This document shows positions 1 to 9,720 of a DNA stretch of 64,000 nucleotides, piece by piece. Made by a program: the position numbers and the translations under genes. Numbering within the stretch: the stretch's first letter is position 1; the number at the start of each line of letters is the position of its first letter. Origin of the DNA: Paratinospora sagittata (lineage: Eukaryota; Streptophyta; Magnoliopsida; Ranunculales; Menispermaceae); assembly GCA_035771175.1 (NCBI GenBank), contig CM069603.1:29251308-29315307 (forward strand), read 5' to 3'. Under the pieces are notes generated by a model. The model had not been told where the DNA came from. It saw only the letters and a program-made list of their open reading frames with translations, and did not search any database.

Positions 1-119
1 AGCCTTCTGATGGGGAAAGTTTGATCCATCTTGTGAGCCCTACTCAAATAACCCACAAGGAGTAAGAAAGGGAAGTGGATAACTAAATTCTCATTTTTTC
101 AGTTTATCTCAACTACTAT
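1..119. other. Flank of the first solo LTR, no gene seen
   Basis: Short AT-rich stretch with no reading frame or motif that I recognise. Its last five bases (115-119, ACTAT) are the left copy of the target-site duplication of the solo LTR that follows. Joining it to 3008 onward gives the pre-insertion locus. Confidence 0.6.
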
Positions 120-3002
120 TGTGGCGACCCCCTGCCCTGGACCACCAACCCCGCAGGGAATGACATGCGGAATGCCGGGGCGGGACGCCCGGCGTAGGCA
201 TCTCCGACCACTCCTCAACTCCCGTGAGGTGGTTGAAACCCTACGAGCCTTATCTCAAACAACGACATAATATCAAAAGGTACTAAACAAAACTACCCAC
301 CGTATTAATCGTCCAAGACAAGAGATAATCCATAAAAATGAACCATAAATAAAATCATAATCCCTACAGTCCATTAAAATTGACATACACATAAAGTCCA
401 AAATTGTGGGTACAAATAAAAATCGTCATATGCCCACATGGTCTATCTAACAAGTCCCAACTCACCCATACTACAATGTGGTAAGTATTATAATTACATA
501 ATCCAAAATATAATACTTCATAATTTAAAGCACAGTTCAATCAAAATGCCTATCAACTCACATCGAGGCTTTGGATTCTCTCGCAGGCAAGGCCCTCAAG
601 ATATAACTACTCCTTTGCCCTTATTCGGGACAGAAGGACCTGAAAGAGGAAAATGAGGGTGAGCCAACGGTGCCCAGTGAATAGAATTCAAATATGCTAT
701 CAATACTCATCAATAAATATCATGTATGCATGTCAATGTGTAGCATGATTAAAAGCTCATAACATATAGATATCAAGCATTTATAATAAGTTCGATGCAA
801 GTAAAAGCTTATCAATTTGGATCCACATTCCACATGTATTGGGTTACTAGTGCACGTCTATTTCACCGTACCGTTGACCCCAATCATTTCTTTTTTAAAA
901 CCCTCTTATGACAAGGTTAAGTCCTCCTATTAGCCAGATAGATGGGCCCAACCAAAGTCGTAAGGTTTTCTCAAATCAATGCATCATTCAAAACATTATA
1001 GCACATTCATGCTTTCAACATACAATATATATAAGTGATATGATGACATAAAAGATATAATCATAAATGAAGTCTACTCACAACCAAGCCTCGCGAGAGT
1101 ATTTAACCACACACGACCATCAAACATAATCAACCCAATCAAGATCCTGAAACATACATCAATATCCTACCATACATCAATTTTTATGCTCAATCACATA
1201 GATATTACACATCAACCCTAAATCAGCCCACGTATAGACAATAGGCCTAAATCTCATCTAATCCCATCATTCAACTCAAATCACATGACTTAGGCCTCTA
1301 ATGCATAGTTCTCATACATAAACCATTCTATTAATCAAAAATACTGATTTTTAATTCCTTAGGCATAAACATGCCCAAATTGGGTCACTTGATCACAAGT
1401 AGGCCTAACCCATGATATGGTCACAACCACCAAATCAGCAGCATAATCAACCCTAATCATGCTTAATTAAACATAAGTTGCATCAATTCAATGATTCTAG
1501 GCCAAAAGCATCAAAAGCCCCAAAATATGAAATTTTTCATACTTAGGCCATATTGCCGATTTACACTAGGTCACCATTTCAGCCATGTATATCACTGATT
1601 TTGCATCATGGGTTCATCAACAATGGCAACTAGGTCAACATAGTTGACATGCAAACTATTTGAAAAGGTCTAAGTTCATATTCTAAATTTAGGTCTAATA
1701 CAAGCAACCCTACCAATTCTTCATTTAATATTTTGTTCAGATGTATCAATCTACCAACAAAAATATGTAATCACAAAATCAACCTTACAGATTGAAGTAT
1801 GTGAAGAAACAAACCTTCTGTCCAAATATCAGCCCAATCCAACGGTGGACCGAAAAGATAAGTATCTTTGATGAACAAGTCTCTAATCAGATAATTTCTC
1901 CTTTCCTGCTGCAAATACTCAAACTCAGATGACTATATCATACAACATAGTTAAACATAAACATCTCCACCGTTCAGAATACAGAGATATCAGTTGTAAA
2001 CTACATATCCAAATTTTATATCCATCCAACGGTAGATTGAGTAGATCTATAAGTATGAGCGAAATGGCACGAGAAATCCAAACTTTCCGACCAGCTTTGT
2101 TTGAGAGGTTAGATCTCTTAGACGAAACCTGTAATCAAGATCTCCACCGTTCAGAATGCAGAAATATCGGTTTTAAACTACATACCCAAATTTGATATTC
2201 ATCCAACGGTAGATTGAGTAGATCTATAAGTTTGAGCGAAATGGCGCGAGAAATCTAGACTTTTCGACCAGCTTGGTTTGAGAGGTTAGATCTCTTAGAA
2301 GAAACCTCAAATCAAGATCTCCACCATTCTGAATTTAGAACCATAAGCTAAGAACTTTCTGATAAAATTTGAGCATAATCTGACCATATATCCCGAAGAT
2401 CCAGCTCTTTGATGGAAACGTCGCAGAGATTTTTCTCCTGCAACTCCCTCTTTCTTTCTCTTCTTCTTTCCTTTCTCTTCTTTTCTTTTATTTTTTTCCT
2501 TTCTCTCCACTCACCTCACTTTCTAGCACTCCCTTGATTCCCTCCACTCACCTCACTTTCTAGCATATTCTTGGAGAAGAGAAGTGGGCATGAGACACTT
2601 GTCCACTTTCATGCACCAACCTTCACATGTGTTGGTCTCATACTACCCATACCAACCACATGTACTTTAACCAATCTCATGCTTCCATGTATTTTAAATG
2701 TCCAATTCATTCAATACACCAAATTTTCATTCTCATTTATCCTTTTATTCAATCAATCTTAACTCACATCAATTCATGGATTAATGGGCCCATACATAAA
2801 TAATAACATATGCATTATACTTTAATTTAACATGACCCATATACAATTTATAATACATATATTTATATACATTATCAAGCATCAACTATACAAACATTAA
2901 ACAACCATCAAACAAACACCAAACATATCAAGGCAACACATAGAGTTTGGACAAAATGCAATTGGGTTATGGGCTAGATGAAATAATTTTTAGGGCGTCA
3001 CA
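120..3002 (-). mobile_element. Solo LTR of a Ty3/gypsy element (about 2.9 kb)
   Basis: The segment starts TGTGGCGACC and ends GGGCGTCACA, an imperfect terminal inverted repeat with TG...CA ends. It is flanked by the perfect 5-bp duplication ACTAT (115-119 and 3003-3007). Read on the minus strand, both termini and an internal block (CACTGGGCACCGTTGGCTC, near 660-685) match the 3' LTR at 29236-32243, so the two belong to one family. No internal domain, primer-binding site or second LTR is present, so this is an LTR left after LTR-LTR recombination. The length is large for a plant LTR but matches its 3.0 kb relative. The short reading frames inside are not convincing genes. Confidence 0.85.
1963..2345. 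repeat. 177-bp tandem repeat inside the solo LTR
   Basis: Two full units (1963-2139 and 2140-2316) and the start of a third (2317 on) each begin ATCTCCACCGTTCAGAAT. Each full unit also contains ATCCAACGGTAGATTGAG and a block on AGAGGTTAGATCTCTTAGA. The motifs CCACCGTT and AACGGT(A/G)GA within a unit are near reverse complements. A more diverged unit may lie just upstream, around 1840-1890. The period of 177 was read directly from the spacing of the conserved starts. Confidence 0.8.
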
Positions 3003-3007
3003 ACTAT

Positions 3008-3366
3008 TACTAGTCTTCCACTCAAATACTTCTTTATCATCTCTAACTCTATAAATTTAATTTTGGGGTAATTTGAAATCTCATAAATTTTTAGAAAAAA
3101 AAATAGACAAGGAGAAAAGGGAAAAAAAATTGCAAAAAAAGGGATTGCAAATATCAAGGCTTGTCTAGCAGAAAATTGGTAAAATTTTGTAAAAATTCTC
3201 TTTATTATAATGGATTCGATGCTCTACAGAGTTATGGATGTTTCTCTAATTTGAGTTTTACCACGTAAAAAATTATTGGTCTCTCTCTATTTATTTTCTT
3301 TGCTATTGCTTTTCTTTTTCTTGCAAATTATTATTTTTTTCCTGAGAACTGGTTGTATTTAATTTT
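3008..3366. other. AT-rich spacer, no gene seen
   Basis: Low-complexity AT-rich DNA with poly-A and poly-T runs between the solo LTR and the next LTR fragment. I see no supported coding or RNA feature. Confidence 0.5.
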
Positions 3367-4871
3367 TGTCATCAGGGTTAGATCAGGAAGACAAAAATAG
3401 AGTGCAAGAAAGTAAAGGATGAACACAAGGATTTAGAGTGGTTCAACTTACTTACATCGACTACTTAATCTCCCCGATCAAGATTTCTCCAAAATTTACT
3501 AACCTTGATCTAACTTACGGGTGTGGATCAAACTGTTAAAAACATCATTTTCTAGACAGGAAAACTTTCCCCATTAACTAACCAATCAATTAATAATACA
3601 ACAATTCAAGTTACAATAAAATGAAAAGTTTTCTTACCAAACAACTCTCAAGAATGCTTACAAATGAAACCGAATACCTTCTTAGTACAAGTTCAACCAC
3701 AAATTATGAAGATGATTTGCAAGCCGAAAATGAAAGGCTTCTTCAATCTTTGATTTGAAAAAGATGAAGATGAAGCTTGAAATCAAAGATGAACTTCTTA
3801 AAATCCTAAAAATCTCAAAAGAAGGTTTCTCTTAAGAGTGAAAGAATGAAAGCATAGGAGATCTCTCAAGAAATTGAAGTAAGTTTGTAAAACTTTTTCT
3901 CTCAAAGATGATTCAAAATAACTTAGAAGAAACTTGATTTTTACAAGAAAGTGTAAGAAAAAGTATAGCTCAAGTTTCAAAGATTTTTAAAATGTTGCTC
4001 AAAACGAGCTAAGTGGTATATTTATACATCAAAGGTTACGAGAGTATAAAAGTGAGTATTTCCAAAATCACAAAAAATGCCATTGAAAAGCAGGAAATGT
4101 GTTTGGAAAAAGTGAAAATGCGTTCCATAAGCATTTGTCAGAAAATCAACATTTTGGACAAAAAAGGTGGAAAGGCGTCCCTTTACATAGAATTTGTGCA
4201 AAAGTGTCTGTTCTGCCAGAAAAAAGGAAAACGCGTTTATGATAGTAGAAACGTGTTTCTGCCCCTTAAGTGAAATATCATTCATTTTAGATAGAAAAAT
4301 AAAAATATGTTTCTCCTTGAGGAGACATTTCTCCCTACCAAAGTGAAAATTCACTTTTGAGCAGCAGGAACACATTTCTCCCTATGAGAGCACGTTTCTG
4401 AGTGCACGAAACATGTAAAATTGATTTTTCTGAAAACTTCTTAGTCCAAAACATGTTTTCTTGAAAACTTATATTCAAATATATTTAAGATTGATTAATT
4501 TGAAAGAGTTTGAAGTTTAAAACATGTGTTAAACCATTTTTAACTTAAAGTCAAAGTTTTGACCTTTTTAGAAAACTGTTGACTTTCGAAACAATTATCA
4601 TTTGAAAACATTTTAAGTGCATGTATGATTTTGGCCGACTTGCCTAGAAATAATTCTACAACACTAAATAGATTTAAGCAATTACAAATAAAATATATGT
4701 CTTGATTCCTTTTTGCTTTGATCTACTTCATGTTTTGACTTTGACTTTTAAGTTAACTTTGATAAATTGATCAAGTTAGAACTGAAACGACTTAGTCAAA
4801 ATGATTAGTTACAATTAGAATGTTGTTTGCAATCATTAAAATACATAACGGTGATGATCATTACACCAACA
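3367..4871 (-). mobile_element. LTR (family B), minus orientation, possibly solo
   Basis: The right edge reads CATTACACCAACA, so the minus-strand LTR begins TGTTGGTGTAATG. The stretch 3630-4870 is closely similar over its length to 32828-34047, including the block at 3720-3850 and the block with TTGACTTTCGAAACAAT near 4580. A minus-strand TATA box (TATAAATATA) lies at 4017-4026. Just upstream of it on the minus strand (4080-4420) are repeated CGTTTCT / GAGCACGTTTCTG motifs. The left boundary at TGTCATCAGGG (3367) is a guess from the TG rule. I found no convincing target duplication, so the element may be truncated. Confidence 0.6.
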
Positions 4872-4982
4872 GAATAATGAGTCTTAGAGATGTTATACGC
4901 AACATTAATACGGAGGAGCAAGTACCTAGTTGCTGCAAAAAATTATGAATATCTTCAATTAGAGTAGAGGTTGCCAATCCAA

Positions 4983-6308
4983 GGGGCTTTTGACTTGATT
5001 GCCCTTAAAAAATAAAAAAATTTCACAAATGCAATCAAAACCTAAATAATGACTGCTTTGCTCTAGTTTTACTATTCAAAGCCTAGTCAGCCGACACACA
5101 GGCGCCCCGTGGGTGCGAAACTAGAATAGTTACGCCTTCCTCTATCATTTTTTTTGTATGGAAGACGTTTTTTCAAAAGACGCCTTCCATACAATTTTTT
5201 TTTCTTTTTTGAATGGAAGACGTCTTTCCTAAAAAAAAAAAAAAATTTGTATAGAAGGCGTCTTTCAAAAAGACGCCTTCCATACAAATTTTTTTTGAAA
5301 GAGAAGAAGAGAGCGAAGAAGCTCACCGAGAAAGACTCGATAAGCAAAGGAATCACTTCTGGTGTCTCGGCTACTAGTTGCTTATTATCATCATCAATCA
5401 AAATGTTGAAAACTGTCGTGACGAAGTTTTCATGCAACTCATTGTCCCAATTGGCCCTATTTTGCAATAAGGGAGATATCAATTGTGGAATTGGCTCGGG
5501 GGATTTTCCAAAAAGTTCCCGAAAAGACTATTTTCCCTTGGTTAATAGGCGTAGCTCTTTTCCACCTTGTTTTGCTCAGAAGTATTAGTGGATAATACCT
5601 TCTTCATTAATAGTTCAAACAACTTTTTTCCTCCTGATGTAATAACTTTCTCATGAGTATCTTGAACGGGGCTAGGTAATTCCAGTCCCTGATTCTTGCA
5701 CCATTGAGAAATCATGGTCCGGACCAAGTTATTTGGGATGAGGTTTGTGTGAGAAAGAACTTGTTGGGTGTGAGGGCATGTTCAAAAGCCTGAGTCTAAC
5801 CACGCTTGAATGAAGTGCCGACCATAAGTCTGCAAATAGAACTGCCAATCATAAGTGCTGATCATAAGTCTGCAGATTGACAAAGACAAGGTCACCTTTA
5901 TTCTCTTCTCTTTCCTTTTCTTCTTCTAATTTATGTGATATTTGGGGCATTTCTTCGCCAAACATGTGTTAACTCATGAATTTAAGACTAGTTTTTGGCT
6001 AATTGGTTTGTCCATCGTCTTTTAAAAAAAAACAATTTTTTAAGGAATGAGTCTTTTTAAAAGACGTCTTCGATTCAAAAAAAAAAAAAATTTGTTAGGA
6101 AAGGCGTCCATACAAAAAAAAATTCATGGAATGCGTCTTTTCAAAAGACAACTTTTTAATTGTTCCAGCTCCTCAGCCCACGTGGCGCCTGTGTGTCAGC
6201 TAACTGAGATTTGAATAGTCAAATTAGGACAAAACAGTCATTATTTAAATTTTAATGGTATTTGTAAAATTTTTTTATTTTTTAAGGACAATTAAGTCAA
6301 AAGCCCCC
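4983..6308. mobile_element. Long-TIR DNA transposon, Pack-MULE-like
   Basis: The outer 131 bases of the left end (4983-5113) are the reverse complement of the right end (6178-6308) at roughly 110 positions by eye. Both ends start GGGGCTTTTGACTT and include TAAAAAATAAAAAAATTT and GACACACAGGCGCC. Weaker inverted similarity runs further in, through GTATGGAAGACG and GACGCCTTCCATAC hairpins at both ends. No transposase is visible. The interior instead contains a fragment of a cellular U-box gene. Long TIRs plus captured gene pieces are the hallmark of Pack-MULEs. An 8-9 bp duplication would be expected; the flanks AATCCAAG and TACCCAAG are only a degenerate candidate, so the superfamily is inferred. 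Confidence 0.65.
5325..5838 (-). pseudogene. Captured fragment of a U-box/ARM E3 ubiquitin ligase gene (PUB9-like)
   Basis: Read on the minus strand from 5838, the sequence encodes the second half of a U-box: TYGRHFIQAWLDSG, TCPHTQQVLSHTNL and VRTMISQWCKNQGLELP. It continues into the linker and start of the ARM region (IPQLISPLLQN, NKQLVAETPEVIPLLIESF). This order is characteristic of plant U-box (PUB) ligases, and I recall the VAETPEVIPLL stretch from the PUB9 group. U-box proteins bind E2 enzymes and ubiquitinate substrates. Here the piece has lost the first half of the U-box and nearly all ARM repeats. It has a TGA after WLDSGF, a frameshift near 5560 and a TAG near 5530. It lies wholly inside the long-TIR element, so it was most likely captured from a parent gene elsewhere. 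A short duplication (GCAGACTTATG..CAGCAC) lies at its upstream edge, 5830-5885. Confidence 0.8.
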
Positions 6309-6499
6309 TACCCAAGCCTTAGCAAGACTTGAATGAAAAAAGTCTATCGCTCTCGGGATGAACTGCGGCACCGCAGGAAACTTCTCCCGCGCTCTCGTAC
6401 TCACGCTGACGCGAGCGTAGACGCAGAAAGATACGTAGGCTAACTGACGTGGTACATGTTAGCAGCGATTACTTTATCTTTCTTAAAGGGTTCAACGGA

Positions 6500-6690
6500 G
6501 AAAAGAGTATAAAGATATGAGACAGAAGCTTCCAAAATCAAGTGTGATCCGGTGCTCCAGCGCGCGTACCATTGTACCTACTCCCGCCATTGCTGGAACT
6601 CCCCACGTGCATCACGGCCCCGCATGACTTGACGCAGAAAGCTCGACACTAAAATATACATAGAGGAGGAAGGAAGAAGAGAGCTTGTAA
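6500..6690 (+). promoter_or_regulatory. Probable core promoter of the F-box/kelch gene
   Basis: The 6350-6660 stretch is unusually GC-rich for this locus. It is followed by a purine-rich leader (GAGGAGGAAGGAAGAAGAGAG, about 6664-6684). A TATA-like GAGTATAAAGATAT lies at 6505-6518 and a weaker one, AAAATATACATAG, at about 6650-6662. The start site is inferred only from position. Confidence 0.4.
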
Positions 6691-6791
6691 AATTGAAACT
6701 CAAAAAATAAAAAAAAAATAAAAAATCCGGTTTCTTCGGAGCCCTAATCTAATTCACGTTTGTTCTTCGACCTTTTTCTAATCTCAAACAG

Positions 6792-7614
6792 GTAAATTCA
6801 TTTTCGATCGTCTCTTCAAATCGTAGATCTGATTAATGTAGGATCGCTTTTTGTTTTTATCGAATTCTTTGTTTCCGTTATTTGTTTGAGCTTTATTTTT
6901 CCTTGTTTTAGTTGATGTTTTGAGTTTGAATTTCCTGTTTGGTGTTGGAAGATTAGGGTTTTGATTGCTGGTAGGAATTGGTTGATGTTGGTGTTCACGG
7001 ATAATAAGAGACTGATGATAGTTTATCGAATTGGTGCGTGTAACTGACTATTTGAACTTAAAATTGTTGTGTAATTGGAGTGATTCTTGAAATTCAAAGG
7101 AGATCTTGTTGTCGGATTTGTGATTTATTAGGTTTTTTGTGGAGTTTTTAAGTGAGATTGTTGATGGTAAGAATGAGTGTGTGAGTGGCGGTGGCATTGG
7201 TCCAGGAGAAGACAGGACTGTTCTTTGAAGTGTTTTTATATGTTTTTTCCGAATTTTTGTTGCGTATCTATGGAATTGAGATATGGTTGGAACTCCCCAT
7301 ATTGAATTTGTTATTGCTTCCCATTCATTAATTTCTGATGCTGCTTCTGCTTGTTTCGTTTGGACATTGTGTAGGTATTTCAAAATGTCGGTGAATTTGT
7401 GATAATTTCTGTTTTTCTTCTATCAAATATCTTAGAGATGATTCTGGTATTTCTTTGAATTCACTTTAACCTTTTTTTGTGTGTGTGTGTGTGTGTGTGC
7501 ATTGTGAATATGATGAGTAGAAGTGCAGTGTAAAATTCTGCGACATAGTGAATGGATTAAAGGGATTTGATACACTTGTGCAAGAAGCCTGAAATTCTTC
7601 TAATCTAAATCCAG
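6792..7614 (+). other. Probable 5'-UTR intron of the F-box/kelch gene
   Basis: A donor CAG|GTAAAT at 6789-6797 follows a CT-rich leader. An acceptor ATCCAG ends at 7614, twenty bases before the ATG at 7635. The segment between is T-rich, as expected for a plant intron, and holds no coding frame. It contains a (TG)11 run at 7478-7499. Long introns in the 5'-UTR are common in plant genes and often raise expression. Alternative acceptors such as TGTAG at 7370-7375 exist. Confidence 0.5.
7478..7499. repeat. (TG)11 microsatellite
   Basis: Eleven perfect TG units follow a T run, inside the presumed 5'-UTR intron. Likely length-polymorphic. Confidence 0.9.
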
Positions 7615-7634
7615 TGGTAGTTATAAGGAATCTG

Positions 7635-9029
7635 ATGGGGGCATTTTTGAGCTTTGCTGGTAACAAGGCCGGGACTAGTGAGTGCGATGAGGTCTTACAA
7701 GTTGCAACTTGCAAGAGACAGAGGATGTTAACAATTGCTAATGAGGAGAATCCGAGATTGATTCCAAGTCTTCCTGATGAAATTTCAATTCAGATTCTTG
7801 CAAGACTACCAAGAATTTGCTACTTGAATATGAAGTTGGTCTCACGGAGCTGGAAAAAGGCTTTAATTAGTTCTGAACTCTTCAATTTAAGAAAAGAACT
7901 TGCAACATCAGAAGAATGGCTTTATATTTTGACTAAAGCTGAATATGATAAGCTTTTATGGCATGCTTTTGATCCCTTGTCCAAAAAATGGCAAAGGGTT
8001 CCACCGATGCCAAATGTTTCTCAGGGGGAGGATTCCAAGAAAGTCCTTTCAGGGGTTGCAGATATTATTAGAGCTTGGCTTGGCCGGAAAGATCCATTGG
8101 ATCGGTTACCGTTTTGTGGCTGTGCTATTGGGGCTGTTGATGGATGCCTTTACGTTTTAGGTGGGTTTTCTAAGGCTTCAGCTCTGAAATGTGTGTGGTG
8201 TTTTGATCCAGTTTTAAATGTGTGGAATGAAGTGGAATCAATGTCAATAGGTAGGGCTTATTGTAAAACGGGTGTATTGAACAACAAGCTCTATGTTGTT
8301 GGAGGGGTTAGTAGGGGTAGAGCTGGATTGACCCCTCTTCAATCTGCTGAAGTATTTGATCCCGAAACTGGAAAATGGTCTCAAGTACCTAGCATGCCAT
8401 TCTCAAAAGCTCAAATGTTACCCACTGCCTTTTTAGCTGATATGCTAAAGCCTATTGCCACCGGAATGACTTCGTATAGGGGAAGATTGTGTGTGCCACA
8501 AAGTCTATACTCCTGGCCCTTTTTCGTTGATGTCGGTGGTGAGATTTACGATCCCGAGATGAACTCATGGGTAGAAATGCCAAGTGGAATGGGAGATGGT
8601 TGGCCTGCAAAGCAGGCAGGTACAAAATTGAGCGTTGTAGTAGATGAGGAATTATACGCATTGGATCCTTCGAGTTCTCTGGATACTGGTAAGATCAAAG
8701 TTTATGATCATCAAGATGATGCTTGGAAAGTAGTAGTTGGAAAGGTTCCTATCCATGATTTCACTGATTCGGAGTCTCCTTATCTACTAGCTGGTTTTCT
8801 TGGGCAGCTTCATGTCATCACGAAAGATTTGAATAATGAGATTGTGGTTCTTCAGGCTGATCTGCATCCGCATTTTGGAACTTCCTCACCGGCTTCATCA
8901 TCTTCTGAGGATTCAATGCCAGAACAATCTGTTCCATCGGTAGAAGCAGAAAGGGATGTTTGGAAGGTGATCGCCAATAGGAATTTTGGGTCATCTGAAC
9001 TGGTCAGCTGTCAGGTCCTTGATATCTAA
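7635..9029 (+). CDS. F-box/kelch-repeat protein (At1g22040-like)
   Basis: An intact, intron-free frame of 464 codons. The start ATG (MGAFLSF) was chosen over the in-frame GTG at 7614 because relatives begin with MG.. and the upstream codons lie at the putative splice acceptor. Residues about 43-88 form an F-box: LIPSLPDEISIQILARLP, then VSRSWKKAL. F-boxes bind SKP1 in SCF ubiquitin ligases. Residues about 150-430 hold kelch units with diagnostic GG and W pairs, such as GCLYVLGGFS, KLYVVGGVS, FDPETGKWSQVP and IYDPEMNSWVEMP. They form a beta-propeller that recognises substrates. The C-terminus has a serine-rich linker (SSPASSSSEDS). From memory the whole protein resembles Arabidopsis At1g22040 in length and layout. 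The substrate is unknown. It has no stops or frameshifts, unlike everything around it, so it is probably a functional single gene, transcribed plus-strand with UTR introns. Confidence 0.93.
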   Translation: MGAFLSFAGNKAGTSECDEVLQVATCKRQRMLTIANEENPRLIPSLPDEISIQILARLPRICYLNMKLVSRSWKKALISSELFNLRKELATSEEWLYILTKAEYDKLLWHAFDPLSKKWQRVPPMPNVSQGEDSKKVLSGVADIIRAWLGRKDPLDRLPFCGCAIGAVDGCLYVLGGFSKASALKCVWCFDPVLNVWNEVESMSIGRAYCKTGVLNNKLYVVGGVSRGRAGLTPLQSAEVFDPETGKWSQVPSMPFSKAQMLPTAFLADMLKPIATGMTSYRGRLCVPQSLYSWPFFVDVGGEIYDPEMNSWVEMPSGMGDGWPAKQAGTKLSVVVDEELYALDPSSSLDTGKIKVYDHQDDAWKVVVGKVPIHDFTDSESPYLLAGFLGQLHVITKDLNNEIVVLQADLHPHFGTSSPASSSSEDSMPEQSVPSVEAERDVWKVIANRNFGSSELVSCQVLDI

Positions 9030-9720
9030 CGTAATACCGTTCTATAAGGCTTTGCGCTGTCTCCTTGAAGATGGTATTGATGAGATTTCTCTTATGCTTC
9101 CACGAAAATTTCTGATACAAGTCTCAGTTGGCTGCTGCATCGCATTGTTCTTTACCTAATTGTTGAGGTGAATGACATGCCATCTGTTTAGGTAGACTCT
9201 TGAACATTGCAAATCCAAAATACTTTTGTCTCAAATTTGTGGGCAAGTTCGGCTTACGGTATCTCGATATCAGAACACATTCCCTCACTTTCGAATGTTG
9301 TGACATAATTTCACATGAGGTAAGCAAATCACATATATTGTACTCAGTCACTGATTATGATTACTGTATTATCATTTGTAGAGTTGCATGAGTTATATGA
9401 TAATTAGATTGCTGATTGGGTGGCTTTGTTATTCTTTGGTCACTATGATTTGTGCATTCTCACTTTATTGTGTACTTGTATTTCTTGTGTAAGTGAAAAT
9501 TTAGGAAACAGTGTCTTTTGAAGTGCTCTTCTACTATGCTTTACTAGTCTTTAAATGTCTTGATTCATCCACACCCCATGTAGAATTTCAACACAGCTTT
9601 CTTTTTATGATCAGACACTTAGGACTTGATTACTTTTATTTATACAATCTAATGCAGGTTGACTTTCATCGAAATTTACCAATATATGTAGGTAAAAGCC
9701 ATCGCCATTTTCTTTGACAT
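9030..9720 (+). other. 3' UTR and flank of the F-box/kelch gene, possible 3'-UTR intron
   Basis: No coding frame follows the TAA at 9027-9029. A good donor (GAG|GTAAGC, GT at 9320) and acceptor (TAATGCAG, AG at 9656-9657) with a T-rich interior suggest a 338-bp intron in the 3' UTR. This is inferred from splice motifs only. I cannot fix the poly(A) site. Confidence 0.35.

Noticed and set aside
438..656. 72-codon open frame in the solo LTR
   Set aside because: It lies inside an LTR, has no recognisable motif and is not conserved in the related LTR at 29236-32243.
4022..4375. 117-codon minus-strand frame
   Set aside because: It falls in the U3 region of the family B LTR. The repetitive composition comes from the CGTTTCT motif array, and the other copy does not keep the frame.
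5154..5588. 144-codon plus-strand frame rich in K and R
   Set aside because: It is the reverse strand of the captured U-box fragment and of the hairpin region. The minus-strand reading carries the recognisable protein motifs.
9124..9717. Short frames downstream of the F-box gene
   Set aside because: They lie in the presumed 3' UTR and its possible intron, with no conserved motif.
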